A DNA stretch of 64,000 bases, taken from Arachis hypogaea (Eukaryota > Streptophyta > Magnoliopsida > Fabales > Fabaceae). The stretch covers positions 114,523,905-114,587,904 of the forward strand of contig NC_092053.1 in the NCBI RefSeq assembly GCF_003086295.3, written 5' to 3'. The notes below the pieces were generated by a model. That model saw only the letters and a list, made by a program, of their open reading frames with translations, did not search any database and was not told the origin of the DNA. The translations under genes were made by a program, and so were the position numbers. Of the stretch, positions 44,133 to 55,721 are shown one piece after another. Numbering within the stretch: position 1 is the first letter of the stretch; every line of letters starts with the position of its first letter.

Positions 44133-44820
44133 AGAATCATCTTAACCAAAACTTGCAAGTGAAAGGTAGTGCCCAAAAGAAACATTGCAATAATCTAATC
44201 ATAAAGACATGGGTCACAACACTTGGCATGGGATGCAAGAGGAAGTGAAGCATGCAAAGTGGCATGAGAAGTATAGTCTCAAGCATCCATAACAAAGAGC
44301 AAGTCATGTTCAATGAGTATCTAATCAACAAGCAAAGTGGACTCAATGCATATAGAAGACAACAAGTGAATGAGGGGAAGCATCCAAATTCAAAGTACAT
44401 TATTAAAAGAAACCAAAATGGCATTGATGCATTTCCTCGAACACTTGGCGTGCAATTGTCAAGAAATGAGCAATTATGAGATACTCAATCAAATTAAAGG
44501 CCAAATTGAAATAACAATCATCATATAAACATCACATATTGGCAAAGATAAGGAAGAAATGACAAAAGATCTAGTAAAGCAAATTAAACTCAAATTCAAC
44601 ATCCATGGAAAATTAAAAAAAAAAAAATAAAAGTAAGCAAAAGGTAAGTAATATAATCATGTAGCTGAAAGAGAAACTAAGTAAAGCAACAAAAAAAGTC
44701 TAACTAGAGGAAATATTGCAAAGAAAATGAAAGAAAAGAAATGGAAGAAGTGGAACCTTGAGAAGTGTAAAAGAACAAAGTTGAATTTTTCTTTTGTGGA
44801 GATGAGAAGGAAATAGGGGA
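44133..44820 (-). other. Spacer between truncated integrase and ORF2 of C
   Basis: AT-rich. The integrase reading frame runs into it after GKACHLPVA and becomes hydrophobic and meaningless, so the integrase C-terminus was deleted and this DNA joined to it. No gene recognised. Confidence 0.55.
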
Positions 44821-45562
44821 GATGTAGTGCCACCGGAAGGTGGCATGCCTTACCATAGACAATCCAGAAGGGACTCATCCCTATCGGAGTCTTGTAGGCC
44901 GTTCTATATGCCCATAGTGCATCTCCTAACCGGAGGCTCCAATCCTTTCTTTGCGGATTGACCACTTTCTCCAAAATCCTCTTAATTTCCCGGTTGGACA
45001 CTTCCGCTTATCCATTTGTTTGTGGATGATAAGTAGTAGCAACCTTATGCGACACTCCATAGTGCTTGAGCAATGCTTCTACCTTCCTGTTACAAAAGTG
45101 GGATCCTTGGTCGCTCACGATTGCTCGTGGCGACCCATAACGGCACACAATGTTATTCCTAATAAAAGAAATAACATTATTGGCGTCGTCAAGGCGGGTA
45201 GGTATAGCCTCTACCCACTTTGACACGTAGTCAACCACTAACAGAATATACAAATTCCCACTAGAGTTGGGAAATGGTCCCATAATGTCAATGCCCCGTA
45301 CATCAAATATCTCACAGAACAACATAGGTTGCTGAGGCATTTCATCCCTTTGGGATGTGTTTCCTGATCTCTGACACTGATGGCAAGACATACATAACCG
45401 GTTAGCATCCTTGAATAAGGTTGGCCACCAGAATCCATAATCCAACACCTTTTTAGTGGTCCTTTGTGGGCCAAAGTGGCCGCCACATTCGGACGAATGG
45501 CAAGCTTCAAGAATTAGTTGGATTTCAGACTCTGGGACACATCTTCGAATTACTTGGTCCAC
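44821..45562 (-). pseudogene. Integrase of element C, C-terminally truncated
   Basis: Follows RNase H in the same frame after one amber codon. Zinc-binding HHCC region (HSSECGGHFG, then CMSCHQCQRSG), core with the first Asp in DIMGPFPNSSG and the second in IVSDQGSHFCN; the catalytic Glu follows HPQTNG, where the next codon, normally CAG or CAA, is TAA. The frame continues ([28 protein letters not shown]) to GKACHLPVA and then breaks off. The C-terminal DNA-binding domain is gone, so this copy could not integrate itself. Confidence 0.88.
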
Positions 45563-45571
45563 GCCTCTCTT

Positions 45572-48500
45572 CTACAAGTGAGGGTCATCCCAAATATAGT
45601 ATTTGGAATCACTCCTCAACTTGTCCCTTTGGTTTTTCGAAAAGTTGGGAGGGAAGATTTTTGCAACCAAGTAGTTTGCCATTAGGGCAAACCAAGGAAA
45701 GCTATCCGACACAGCATGCAAACTATCCAATGGGAATGAGTCATTGATCGGAAATGGATCAAATTTTAAATTCTCAATGCGGCTTAAATGATCCGCAACC
45801 AGGTTTTGAGATCCACTCCGGTCCCTAATCTCAAAGTCGAATTCTTGCAAAAGCAAGATCCAACGTATGAGTCTTGGCTTTGACTCATTCTTTGTTAGTA
45901 AGTACTTTAAAGCTACATGATCCGTGTATACCACTATCTTTGATCCTAGCAAATAAGATCTAAATTTATCTAAAGCATGAACAATAGCTAAGAGTTCTTT
46001 TTCAGTAGTGGTATAGTTGGATTGTGCTGCATCCAGTGTTTTAGAAGAGTAAGCAATGACATAAGGGAGTTTACCATCGCGCTGTGCAAGCGCGGCACCT
46101 ACAGCATGGTTTGACGCATCGCACATTATCTCAAATGGCAACGTCCAGTTGGGGCCTCGCACAATCGGTGCTGTGGTAAGAACTCTCCTTAGCTCTTCAA
46201 AAGCTTTCACACATTCACTATCAAACTCAAAATCCACATCTTTTTGGAGTAGGCGCGACAATGGCAAAGCAATCTTGCTGAAATCCTTGATAAAGCACCT
46301 ATAGAATCCTGCATGTCCCAAAAACGAGCGGACCTCCCTCACAGATGAGGGGTGAGGTAAAGTGGTGATAACATCGACCTTGGTCGGGTCTACAAAAAAT
46401 GCCTTCATGAGATACTACATGTCCTAACACTATGCCTTGTCGTACCATGAAGTGACATTTTTCAAAATTTAAGACAAGGTTAGTGTCAACACATCTAGCT
46501 AAGACCTTGGCCAAGTTCTCTAGGCAATAAGCAAATGAAGTACCATAAACGCTGAAGTCATCCATAAATACTTCCAGATAATTCTCCATTAGATCGAAGA
46601 AGACACTCGTCATGCACCGCTGAAAAGTAGCGGGTGCATTACATAGTCCAAATGGCATCCTTTTATAGGCAAAGGTGCCAAACAGACAAGTAAACGTGGT
46701 TTTCTCCTGATCGTCGGGAGCAATATGAATCTGGAAGTAGCTAGTAAATCCATCAAGAAAGCAGTAGTGAGATTTACCTGCCAAACGGTCTAACATCTGA
46801 TCGATGAAGGGAAAGGGGTAATGGTCCTTCCGTGTAGCGGCGTTCAATCTTCTGTAATCAATACACACTCGCCATGCATTTTGTACTCTTTTAGTGACCA
46901 TTTCACCGTCGTCCTTCTTGACTGTTGTGATGCCCGACTTCTTGGGGACAACTTGGACTGGGCTCACCCACTCACTGTCGGATATTGGGTATATGATACC
47001 CGCATCCAGTAATCTGGTGACCTCTTTCTTCACTACATCGAGGATGGTTGGGTTGAGCCTCCTTTGCGGTTGCCTAACCGGCCTAGCTCCATCTTGGAGA
47101 AATATCCTATGCATGCACTTGCGGGGGTCAATTCCCACAATATCCACTAGGCTCCATCCTATTGCTTTCTTGTACTTTCTTATAACATTTAGGAGCTTTT
47201 CTTCTTCTTCACTTGAAAGCTCACTAGCAATAATGACCGGAAACCTTTGGTTGTCCTCTAAGAAAGCATACTTCAAATGAGATGGAAGGGGCTTCAGTTC
47301 ACTCTTTGCCTCAAGCTGAGGTCCCTTTTCATCAAGCTCATGGTGTTCATTCTTGACAACTTTCTCATGTTCATCCTCTTGGTCATCCGTCTCCTCAATA
47401 ATAGGGTAGCATAAATTGTTGTGGTCTTCTTCTTGCACTTCCGCTACCACTTCATCAATTACATCACATCGGATCACAGAATGTTCTTCGGGAGGATGTT
47501 TCATGGCTTCTTCTAAATTGAACTTGATAGTCTTGTCTCCAACCTCAAAGGAATATGTGCCGATGAAGGCATCTAACTTGAATTTAGAGGTTTTGAGGAA
47601 GGGTCTACCAAGTAGAACGGAGGATGAGCTTCTATTTTCTGTTGGAGGCATTTCAAGGATGTAAAAGTCAACCAGAAAAACCAAATCCTTGATCGCCACA
47701 AGTACATCTTCCGCTATTCCCATCACCGTGATCACACTTTTATCGGCTAAGGCAAACCTCGCCGCCGACTTCTTTAATAGAGCTAAATTCAACCGCACAT
47801 AGATAGAAAGTGGCATGATGCTTACACAAGCTCCCAAGTCACACATACAATCATGAAAAGTGCGTCCACCAATACAACAAGACACTAAACAAGGTCCAGG
47901 GTCACCACATTTCTTTGGAATAGGTTCCATCAAGGAAGAAATTGAACTACCCAAGGATAATGTTTCCAATTCTCCTATCCTATCTTTGTGTGTACACAAG
48001 TCTTTCAAAAATTTTGCGTACTTTGGAATTTGTTGAATAGTATCAAGAAGGGGTATGGTTACCTCAACCTTCTTGAACACTTGAAGCATGTTCAAATCAA
48101 ATTCCGGTGTTTTCTTTGCCTTCTTCACCATGGAAGGAAATGGAATAGGAATGGACTCATCCACTATAGCTTTCCTCTCGGGTTCCTTGAGATTTACTCC
48201 TTCTTCCTCATGCCTTTTGTCTACCACCTCTTCTTCATGTGGAGCTTCAACAACCACTTCTTCCTCATGAATGTCTCCCATGACCCTTGGAGGTATCTCC
48301 TCCAATGTAGTCCCCCGACCGTAGAGTGATGGCGTTGAGACCGCCCTTTGGGTTTGGTTGGGTTGGGATGGAAGGTTAGAAGAGCTTGAGGGTTGGTTGG
48401 TGTTGTTGTTGGGAGTTGATGGTTGGTTTGGCATGGTCATCTTTGAAAGCATGTTGGTGAGGTTAGCCAATTGAGTGCCCAAGGCATCGAATTGAGCCTT

Positions 48501-48785
48501 GTTACTCTCATCTCGCTTCTCCATGGCGGCTCTAAGCTCATCAACTTGATTGTTGGAAGATGGAGGAGTTTGGTTGGATTGTTGTCTATGGTGTGGTGCT
48601 TGGTACTTGGAGTTTGTTGTTTTGGTTTTGGTTGGAGTGATTTTGGTTGGCTTGGTAGTTGGTGTTGTTATGGTGGTATTGGGATGAAGATTGGTTGTTG
48701 TTGTGGTAAGAAGAAGAATTATTCCATCTTTGATTTTGATTGCTTCCTTGTGCATTATCTCTCCACCCTTGATGTTGATTACCAC
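45572..48785 (-). pseudogene. Gag C-terminus, protease, RT and RNase H of element C
   Basis: Long frame 48785-46299, then 46408-45572 after a frameshift near 46400. Asn/Gln/Thr-rich linker, then protease with CMCDLGACVSIMPLS (Asp of DLG) and SSSVLLGRPFLKTSKF. RT begins around 47200, includes WRVCIDYRRLNAATRKDHYP and PFGLCNAPATFQRCM, and keeps the two active-site Asp as FMDDFSVYG. RNase H has [17 protein letters not shown], the TEKELLAIV helix and [11 protein letters not shown]. These domains copy element RNA into DNA in the cytoplasmic particle. One frameshift and one amber separate this from a full pol. Confidence 0.9.
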
Positions 48786-49982
48786 CTTGATGGTAATTGT
48801 TTTGGCCTTGAGAAAGATAAGGTGGACGGTTGTTGTAATTCACATTGGCTACTACAAGAGCATGTTCCTCTTGAATTTGATGGCATTGATCGGTGTAATG
48901 TGTGGTGCTAGAGCACAAACTACAAATCCTAGGAGGGCCTTTAAGTTGAGCAACCAGAGGTGGGGCTTGGATGGCTTGGATAGAGTAGTATTCCTTTTGT
49001 TCCTTTTGTATTTGTGTAAGGATGGTGGTCATATCCCCAAGAGCCTTGGTTAGACTTGATTCGGAAGGGGATGGTTCTACCACACCCTTGAGAGGATTAC
49101 TTCTCACCCTTGTATGTTGTGTAGCTTCGGCAACATCCTTTATCAAATTCCAAGCTTCTCCCTCCGTCTTGTTTTTCGAAAGGGAACCACCACTAGAGGC
49201 GGTGAGCAATCTTCTATCTTCCACACAAAGACCTCCGGTGAAGTAGCTAATGAGCAAGTGAGTGTTCATTGCATGGTGTGGACAAGATTCCAATAGCCGC
49301 TTGAACCGAGACCAATACTCATACAAACTCTCTTGGTATCTTTGCATTATGCCCGAAATCTCCTTCTGGATGTAGTCGGTCTTTTCCGGTGGGAAGAATT
49401 TATTAGAAACTCTCTTCTCAAGAAATCCCAATTAGTAACAATCTCATCCGGTAGCGAATAAAACCATGTCTTTGCTTGCCCTTCAAGAGAGAAAGGGAAG
49501 GCAAAAACCATGATAGCCACCTCATCGGCTCCATGCCTTCGAGCTGTAGAACAAGCAACTTGAAAATCTCTTAAATGTCGGATGGGGTCTTGACCCGGCA
49601 ACCCATGATATTTAGGAAGTAGATGTATGAAGCTACTCTTCAATTCAAAGTTTGGATCAAGGTTAGAATACCTTGCTTGCAACGGTTGAAGTATGATATC
49701 AAGAGCTCCTTGCTCATGCAAAGTGATCCGTCGTGGCTCCGCCATGTGTGGCTCACCTGTAGGATGTAAAGATGTATTATTAGTGCCAACAGAAGAATAG
49801 GAAGTAGCGGACTCCAAGTCACTCTCGGTACTGCCTAGTGATTCGGTATGTTCCTCAAGAGAGGCCGAAGTACTAGCCGTATAATCCAATCGCTGTCTAG
49901 CTTGCCGAGTATGTAACAAAGTTCTTTCAATCTCGGGATCAAAATCGGCTAAGCTAGAATTCGGTTGAGACCGAGTCATCAA
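48786..49982 (-). pseudogene. Gag of element C
   Basis: Start ATG 49982 or 49979 (MMTRSQPN). Acidic N-terminus, then gag core with FAFPFSLEGQAKTWFYSLPD (about 49500), a frameshift near 49420 and the second half (NKFFPPEKTDYIQKEISGIM, SGGSLSKNKTEGEAWNLIKD), and a knuckle ICSLCSSTTHYTDQC near 48900. The Gln/Asn-rich tail continues to 48586 and changes frame into the downstream protease frame. Typical Athila-type gag. Confidence 0.88.
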
Positions 49983-50105
49983 ACTTGAGAGTCATAGCAC
50001 AAATGTAAAAGAAATCTAAACTATAGCTAAGTATTGAAAGCAATTAAACTATCTACAATATTCACATATTCACATAACCAATATCGAGGCATATGTTGCA
50101 ACCAT

Positions 50106-50123
50106 TCCCCGGCAACGGCGCCA
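50106..50123 (-). other. Primer-binding site of C (tRNA-Asp)
   Basis: The plus strand reads TCCCCGGCAACGGCGCCA, identical to the 3' end of tRNA-Asp, six bases from the LTR. On the element strand it is the PBS. It is not a tRNA gene: only these 18 bases match. Confidence 0.93.
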
Positions 50124-50129
50124 AAAATT

Positions 50130-51879
50130 TGATGGTACCCCGAGGATGTGTACCGGTAAAGATTTTTCTCAATGAAATTGCGTTGCAAGTATAGCTCTAC
50201 CAACGACAAGCCTCGGGTATCAAATTTAGAAGAAGGATTTGGTTGTCACAAGTTTAACCCCAATAGAAATAACCGAAGTATTCAAACCTCGGGTCGTCTC
50301 ACAAGGAATGGGCAAACATGTGCTTCAACATTGGTTAGAAATCCGGGGTTGTGAGTCATGAGCATGAATGTAAAGGGGAATCTTAACAAGCAAGCAATCT
50401 TACAATGCAAGAAACTAATTCAAATAACTAAGCAAGACATGAGTAATTCCAAACTAACAAGTAACATTCAATATGATTCTATTCTAACTAAACACGTAAC
50501 TATAACTAAGACAAGTAATTAAGAATTTTGGTTTTCAAATAGGAATGATAAAAGCAACTCTTGGCTAGGCATGGGAATTAGGATCACCATCCTTGTCTAA
50601 TAACCATATCATGACAATTATGAGGAACCAAACTCATTAAGTCTACTTCTATACTTGAAGTACGTCAAATGGTTTAGTCAACATCAACCCATAAGTTCTA
50701 ACCTCACTACTAATTGACTTAATAGAAGGTTAGCATCAATGGATATCAAATTGACCACTAAGGGCTCCCAAATCATCAAATCTATTAGACCCAGTGACTC
50801 AAGTTTACCCAATTCCCTTAGCCTAGGCCAAGAGTGAAAAGAACTACTCCATAATCAAGGTAAACATTTCATCAAACACTTGGTAAGCATTGACAAAAGA
50901 CATATTCCAAATAGCAATTAAATTGAAAATCAACAAGTACCCACTAATAATTATCAACATACAATCATCCAAACAACACAATTAATCATGGAAATCATCA
51001 ATGTAACATCAACAAGTCAAGATTCACAACATTCATGAAATGGGTATAAAATGACAATTGACAAGAATTCATAAAACTAACACAAGATCTAAGTAAGATT
51101 ATACTAAGGAGTTCAATTTAAACAATTAAAACTAGTAATTAACAAGATCCAATTCACAATTCAACAAAGGAAGATCAATTTAAAACTAGATCTAGAGAGG
51201 AACAAGGGTTTCTCTCTCTAGAAGAACAAAGAACCAAAAATTAGCTAAAAATGTGTCTTAGTGTAAAATGATTGATCCCCCCCCCCTTTCCCCCTAGTAT
51301 CCTTGGGTCTTTTCCATGCAGAAACATCTTGAATTTGGGCCTGATGAGCCTCAGAAATCGCCAGGCACGATTTCCTTTAATGAGGTCACGTGCAGCCTCC
51401 CGCGCGTGCGCGCCATGCGTGCGTGCGCGCCGATTACTTTTGCGATCCACGCGTGCGCGCCAAGTGCGCGTGCGCGTCGATAGGAATCTTCTAATCCACG
51501 CAGATGCGTCCATCCTTGCGCGCCGCTTCCAGCCATCCTCATCCACGCGTGCGCGTGGAGTGCGCGTGCGCGCCAATGCTGCTTTTCCCAAAATTCAAAT
51601 CTTCATGTTCCTCCCTTATGTGCATGCTTTCTTTCTCTCTTCTAGGCCATTCCTACCGTATAATTCCTGAAATCACTCAACAAATACATCACGGCATCGA
51701 ATGACAATAGAAGAGGATTAAAATATGATAATTTTAAGGCAAAACAAGCATGTTTTTCACCATGGAGCAATATTAGGAAGTGAACACAAAACCATGCATT
51801 TCTTGTGAATAAGTGTGAGAAATATTGACAAAACCCCCCAAATTCTACACAATATAAACCACAAAATTGGGGTTTATCA
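50130..51879 (-). repeat. 5' LTR of element C
   Basis: TGATGGTACC to GGTTTATCA, 1750 bp, the fuller of the two copies. Contains an array of GCGTGCGCG palindromes at 51404-51572 in couplets 17 bp apart. Adjoins CCTCC at 51880. Confidence 0.92.
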
Positions 51880-51884
51880 CCTCC

Positions 51885-52036
51885 CTCATGCTAAAACGAG
51901 CCACACCCTCCCCTGTATGAATACCAAACCCAAGCATATGAAGGATACTCCATACACAACCCTCAACCACTAAACTTTCAAGTACCACACCCTCTACCTC
52001 CATGGGATCAAAATGTTTATACACCTTGTTACCAAC
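51885..52036 (+). pseudogene. Continuation of first ORF of element E
   Basis: Resumes the frame broken at 29114 once C and one CCTCC copy are removed. After one TAA it reads as a Pro/Tyr/Gln-rich segment (QAYEGYSIHNPQPLNFQVPH, then WDQNVYTPC) until element F begins at 52037. The target site of F is CCAAC at 52032-52036. No domain recognised. Confidence 0.6.
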
Positions 52037-52570
52037 TGTTCATACCCTAGGTCGAGATGTCCGACCCGGGATGATCGATGACAAGCCAACCGACCTCTTC
52101 AAGTCAGGACTATCTGACCTCTTCTCCAAGAGCTCGGCCAAATCACTACAGAGGCCCAAGAAGGCCCGAACAAGGGAACACGACCCAAATCCAAAGGCAG
52201 CCCAAGCCTAGGGAGATAAGGGCGGTTCCCTTGAAGATAAGATGACTTCACTCGAAGATAAGATAAGATAAGATAACTATCTTATCTCCAGAAAGGTCAC
52301 TCCACACCATTATAAATACACTGGAGCACCCAGGTATAACCCATACTCTGATTCTACTAAATACCTGCTTAATACCCTTGCTAACTGAAGCATCGGAGTC
52401 CCTTGCAGGTACCACCACCCTCCGGTGATGAATGATTAGCATCATCAACAAGTCCAATAAGTCGAGCACGGCGGTTCAGGCCACCACCCACAAGTCGGAA
52501 ATATCATCGCCGGCCAACACAGAAGATCTCGTCCGAGATCGACTTACAGTTTCAGGTAACCCCCGGAACA
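52037..52570 (+). repeat. 5' LTR of element F
   Basis: TGTTCATACC to CCGGAACA. Four GATAA units (52257-52276) and TATAAATA at 52311-52318. Clearly more diverged from the D LTRs than these are from each other. Confidence 0.92.
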
Positions 52571-52610
52571 TTGGCGCCGTTGTCGGGGACCTGGAAGTCA
52601 TCCCATCATC

Positions 52611-55600
52611 ATGGCGGATAACCTTGACAACGACCACAATTCTAATTTGGAGATCAGAACACCACATAAGAACGCGGAGGTCACATTAGACGATACTTCT
52701 CAGCCTAACAAAGATAAGAGCTCGCCAAACACGGGAGCCATGGAAGCACTTCAGGATTGTCTAAAACAACTTGAAAAAGAGGTCGAGTATCAACAGAAAG
52801 CCGAGAGAGACCTATGAAGGGAAGCTTGGAGACACCGCAAATTAGAGGACAAGCTCTTAAAGCTCGAAGCGAATCTCAAGGCCAAAACTACTCGATCTAG
52901 CCACAAAGATAGCTCCCGTAAGGATCAAGACCCATTCACCAAAGAGATCATGAAGACCAAAATCCCAAAGGACTTCAAACCTCCCGACATGACTCTTTAC
53001 GATGGCACAGCAGAATGTAGAATGTACCTCACTAACGCCTCAGATGCAATCCGCTGCAAAGCCTTCCCGACTACCTTGACAAAGACAGCAATTAAATGGT
53101 TCGACAATCTGCCCCCTAAGTCCATCTCAAGCTTTGACGACTTAGCCAAGAAGTTTCTAGCGAGATTTTCCATCCAGAAAGACAAAACTAAGCATGCCCC
53201 AAGTCTCTTAGGGATCAAGCAAGGAGATCGAAAAAATCTCCGCAGCTACATAGAAAGATTCAACAAAGTATGTCTGGACATACAAAGTCTGCCAACAGAA
53301 GCAGCCATTATGGGTCTCATCAATGGCTTACGAGAGGGATCTTTTAGTCACTCAATATCGAAAAAACATCCCACATCCCTGAACGAAGTGCAAGAATGAG
53401 CAGAGAAATACATCAACATGGAGGAAAACTCTCGACTAGGAGAGACCTCAAAATCCGAATTCTCCTACTCCTCCCGAGATAAGGACAAATAGTCCAAGAA
53501 AAAAGAAGATCAACATGGAGAAAAGATCAAGAAATACCACAATTAGAGCCCCTCTTCGGGTGTCTCTTGTAGATGTCTATCGAGAAGTATGCCATACTGA
53601 AAGGATACCCCACCTCGCCCACTCAAAAGCAAGAAAGGGGGAGGAAATCGGACTGAATACTGTGAATACCATCGAATCTATGAACATTCCACCAACGAAT
53701 GCTTCGACTTGAAAAATGTCATAGAAAAACTAGTGAGAGAAGGAAAACTAGATCGGTACTTAGCCAGTAGAGCAGATGAGCCAAGAAAAAGAAGAAGGGA
53801 CGAAGATGTCGGACGAACTGAACGACCACCTCGTACCCCGGATAGACATATCCATATGATACATGGAGGATTTGTGGGAGGAGGAATCTCCAAATCATCT
53901 CGCAAATGACATCTTAAAGAAGTATATCATGTCAAGGGAGGAGAAGATGCACCCGACATCCCCACTATCACTTTTACTAAAGAGGACGCAGCTGGCATTA
54001 TCTCAGGACATGACGATCCCATGATATCACTATCATATTGGCCAACGCTAATCTCCACTGCACACTAGTAGACCAGGGAAGCTCGGCTGACATCTTGTTC
54101 AAAACCGCCTTCGACAACTCAGCCTAGAGAAAAAAGAACTCAGAGCATATCCGAACAGCCTATTCGGGCTGGAGACACCCCAATCCAACCACTCGGATAC
54201 ATCTCACTGTACACAACCTTTGGAAAAGGAAACAGGTCAAGGACACTCAACATAGACTACATCGTGGTCAACGTGAGTTCAGCCTACAATGCCCTAATAG
54301 GTTGGACAACGTTAAATCAGCTCGGCGCAGTAGTCTCGACTCCACATTTGTGCATGAAGTTCCCAACCACAGAAGGGATAGCTACGATAAAAGCAGACCA
54401 GAAGACGGCGCGCCGCTGTTACAACGAAAGTCTAAACCTTAGAGGCAGAGGAGAAGAATTCCACACCATTGAACTCGGAGGAGTTCGAGGGCGGGAAGAA
54501 CTTCGTCCACAACCCGAAGGCGAAATAGAAAAAGTCCATATCGGAGATGTCACAGATAAAACAACCAATATCGGCACAATCCTAAAAGGAGACGTAAAAG
54601 AGTCACTCATATAGTTCTTAAGAGATAATGTCGACCTCTTCATATGGAAGGCCACAGACATGCCAGGCATAGACCCCAAGATGATGTGCCACAAGCTGGC
54701 AGTATACCCAGGATCTCGACCAGTACAGCAGAGACGTAAAAAGCTCGGGCCAAAACGATCCCAAGCTGTGGAAGAACAGGTACAAGCTCTAATTGAGGCA
54801 GGATTCATAAGGGAAGTCAAGTACCCATTATGGCTAGCTAACGTCGCCTTGGTGAAAAAATCAAATGGGAAGTGGCGGATGTGCACCGACTACACTGATC
54901 TCAAAAAAGCTTGCCCAAAAGATCCTTATCCACTCCCAAATATCGACGCTCTGGTAGATGCCTCCTCCGGATACAAATACCTCTCATTTATGCACGCTTA
55001 TTTGGGATATAATCAAATCCCAATGTACCCCACCTGATCAAGAAAAAACCTCATTCTTAACCCCAAAAGCAAACTACTGCTATGTCGTCATGCCATTTGG
55101 ACTCAAAAATGCAGGGGCCACTTATCAAAGATTAATGAATAAAGACTTCGCAAACCACATTGGGAAAGTTGTGGAAGTCTACGTGGACAACATGTTGGTA
55201 AAGACACAAAGTGAGGAGTCGTTACTGTCCGACCTCGCCCAAGTATTCAACACTATAAGAAAGCATGGTATGCGACTTAACCCTGCAAAATGCACCTTTG
55301 CAGTAGAAGCTGGCAAATTCTTAGGTTTTATGCTCACACAAAGAGGAATCGAGGCAAACCCGGATAAATGCCGGGCTATACTTGACATGAAGAGTCTGAC
55401 CTGTGTCAAAGAGGTACAACAACTCAACGGAAGATTGGAAGCCTTGTCCAGATTTCTAATTGGATCAGCAATAGGATCTCTCCCTTTCTACGCCACTCTA
55501 AGGAAGGGAAAGAGGTATGAATGGACAACAGAGTGCGAGCAGGCCTTCCAAGATTTTAAAAGGTTCTTGGGACAACCACCTATTCTAACTCGGCCACGGG

Positions 55601-55721
55601 AAGAAGAGCCACTTATATTGTACCTCGCAGTAGGCAATCGGGCAGTAGCCTCAGCACTAGTCCGAGAGGACGACAGTGGACAACAACCTATATACTTCAT
55701 CAGCAAAGCACTACAGAAGTC
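52611..55721 (+). pseudogene. gag-pol relic of element F
   Basis: From ATG 52611. The frame is broken many times (stops at 52815 and 53397, frameshifts near 54030, 54110 and 54170 among others). Gag lacks about ten residues between DGT and the RMYLT equivalent, an internal deletion. Protease LVDQGSSADIL survives near 54065, RT from 54790 with MCTDYTDLKKACPKDPYPLP. The RT active site is YVDN, with the second Asp changed (codon 55189-55191). RNase H reaches YFISKALQKS. Non-functional. Confidence 0.88.

Larger units (their letters stand above)
29115..51879 (-). mobile_element. Element C: Athila-type Ty3/gypsy element
   Basis: Flanked by a perfect 5-bp duplication CCTCC (29110-29114 and 51880-51884). 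Without the nested element D (32499-43269) and its extra duplication it is about 12.0 kb. Order on the minus strand: 5' LTR (51879-50130), PBS (50123-50106), gag, protease, RT, RNase H, partial integrase, ORF2, 3' UTR, 3' LTR (30593-29115). Protease motif CDLGACVSIMPLS, RT motif FMDDF and absence of a chromodomain place it with Athila-like elements. The LTRs differ by only a few percent by eye apart from two deletions, so insertion is fairly recent. It landed in the first ORF of E. Confidence 0.92.
52037..55721 (+). mobile_element. Element F: decayed Tat-type element (D family)
   Basis: 5' LTR 52037-52570 (534 bp), PBS 52572-52589 with one mismatch, then a gag-pol relic to 55721. It is cut there, within the region following the first RNase H, by the LTR that starts TGATAGCAAG at 55722. 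The five bases before that LTR (AAGTC) still belong to F. No 3' LTR lies in the window. Confidence 0.9.

Noticed and set aside
50106..50123. tRNA-Asp gene
   Set aside because: Only the last 18 bases of the tRNA match here and at the other TGGCGCC sites; they are primer-binding sites beside LTRs.
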